From Actinomycetes bacterium (GTDB lineage: Bacteria; Actinomycetota; Thermoleophilia; RBG-16-64-13), in the NCBI GenBank assembly GCA_021815245.1, contig JAKAHF010000044.1, forward strand, positions 1 through 7,437: a stretch of 7,437 nucleotides of DNA, read 5' to 3'. The notes under the pieces are model-generated. The model was given only the letters and a program-made list of their open reading frames with translations, had not been told where the DNA came from and did no database searches. A program made the position numbers and the translations under genes. Position 1 is the stretch's first letter. Every line of letters starts with the position of its first letter. Shown one piece after another: positions 7,042 through 7,437 of the stretch.

Positions 7042-7057
7042 AGGCTCCTAGGAGTCT
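7042..7057. terminator. Possible bidirectional terminator hairpin between convergent genes
   Basis: The near-perfect palindrome at 7042-7057 has core CTCCTAGGAG. It can fold as a 6-bp stem with loop CTAG, one pair being G.U, and overlaps the TAG stop of the minus-strand phosphatase gene. It lies between convergent genes, where a two-way terminator is expected. No U-tract is seen on either strand, so this is tentative. Confidence 0.3.
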
Positions 7058-7437
7058 AGCCCTTGCCCCAGGGTCTCTTGCGTTTGGCCGTCGTCTGGCC
7101 ACCGACTCCCGAGACTACCGGCTCGAGCGGCTCGCCCCGCATGAGTCGCCGGGGGTTCGTCGTGGTGAGGCGCACCAAGTCACCGTCGCTGAGCTGTCCC
7201 TCGAGCGCCTCGAGAAGTAGCTGGAAGGTCCAACCGTCTGTCTGGAAGGAATGGGCGTCGGTCGCGATGAGGCTGACCAGCCCCTCCGAGAACAGCCTAT
7301 GGAAGGTCCGGATGGCCGCGGAGCCGAACACGCCTGTGAGGCTTCCGCCCGTGGCTTGGATGACAGCTCCGGCCCGCATGAGCCTGAGGAGCGGTTCGGA
7401 CGATTTCTGCACCAGATCGTTGCGCTCCGGGTGAGCG
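7056..7437 (-). CDS. CpsB/YwqE-type PHP-family tyrosine-protein phosphatase, C-terminal part only
   Basis: The visible 127 codons read AHPERNDLVQ into a PHP-fold C-terminus and continue past the right window edge, so the start is missing. A GTG at 7412 is internal: the conserved HPER motif lies upstream of it in the same frame. In CpsB-type manganese-dependent phosphatases this His, and the Asp and His of a later (S/T)DAH motif, bind metal. Both are present here, His at 7431-7433 and TDAH around 7251-7262. The Q-x-x-GGSLTGVFG strand and TTNPRRLMRGEPL near the end match the family, whose members are about 240-260 residues, so roughly half is seen. These enzymes dephosphorylate the BY-kinase that controls capsule or exopolysaccharide assembly, which fits the adjacent rhamnose and ligase genes. 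The tail after GEPLEP is a short Gly/Lys/Arg-rich extension. The gene converges on the ligase-like gene with a 66-nt gap. The partner kinase is not in the window. Confidence 0.85.
   Translation of the reverse strand, partial: AHPERNDLVQKSSEPLLRLMRAGAVIQATGGSLTGVFGSAAIRTFHRLFSEGLVSLIATDAHSFQTDGWTFQLLLEALEGQLSDGDLVRLTTTNPRRLMRGEPLEPVVSGVGGQTTAKRKRPWGKG

Noticed and set aside
1..7437. A new defence, mobile or CRISPR-like system
   Set aside because: No CRISPR repeats, transposase, integrase, attachment site or defence gene set is visible. The DUF4143 ATPase alone is not enough to claim one.

Overview
The window is GC-rich and densely coding, and it reads as part of a chromosomal cell-surface polysaccharide locus. 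The codon bias, the short form of RmlC and a PHP-family CpsB-type phosphatase would fit a high-GC Gram-positive such as a deep-branching actinomycetote (Thermoleophilia- or Coriobacteriia-like). This is a weak inference, because no rRNA or other marker gene is present.

Layout: (1) 1-1136, plus strand: an AAA_14/DUF4143 ATPase whose N-terminus runs off the left edge. (2) 1138-4373, plus strand: a complete dTDP-L-rhamnose operon in the order rfbD-rfbA-rfbC-rfbB. Spacing is very tight: 1 nt between the ATPase and rfbD, a 4-nt ATGA overlap of rfbA/rfbC and an 8-nt overlap of rfbC/rfbB. The one real gap (2002-2051, before rfbA) holds a putative extended -10 promoter. (3) 4374-4505: a gap with a second copy of the same promoter motif. 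(4) About 4476/4506-6989, plus strand: a large multi-membrane-span O-antigen ligase/polymerase-like (Wzy_C) protein with a long Ala/Pro-rich internal linker and a helical C-terminal tail. (5) 6990-7055: a short convergent gap with a direct repeat and two small hairpins. (6) 7056-7437, minus strand: the C-terminal part of a CpsB/YwqE-type tyrosine phosphatase, cut by the right edge.

How they fit: RfbA activates glucose-1-phosphate to dTDP-glucose, RfbB dehydrates it, RfbC epimerises it and RfbD reduces it to dTDP-L-rhamnose. The membrane ligase/polymerase would act on lipid-linked glycans outside the membrane, and the phosphatase would tune a bacterial tyrosine kinase controlling polymer length or export. 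The kinase, glycosyltransferases and flippase are not in the window. The ATPase has no evident role in the pathway and looks like an accessory passenger.

I found no clearly new system. The points most worth checking are the repeated TTGYTAGAATGGC promoter motif and the possible ATA start of the ligase-like gene. There is no gene-free stretch over 300 bases, and I saw no tRNA, rRNA, CRISPR array or insertion sequence.
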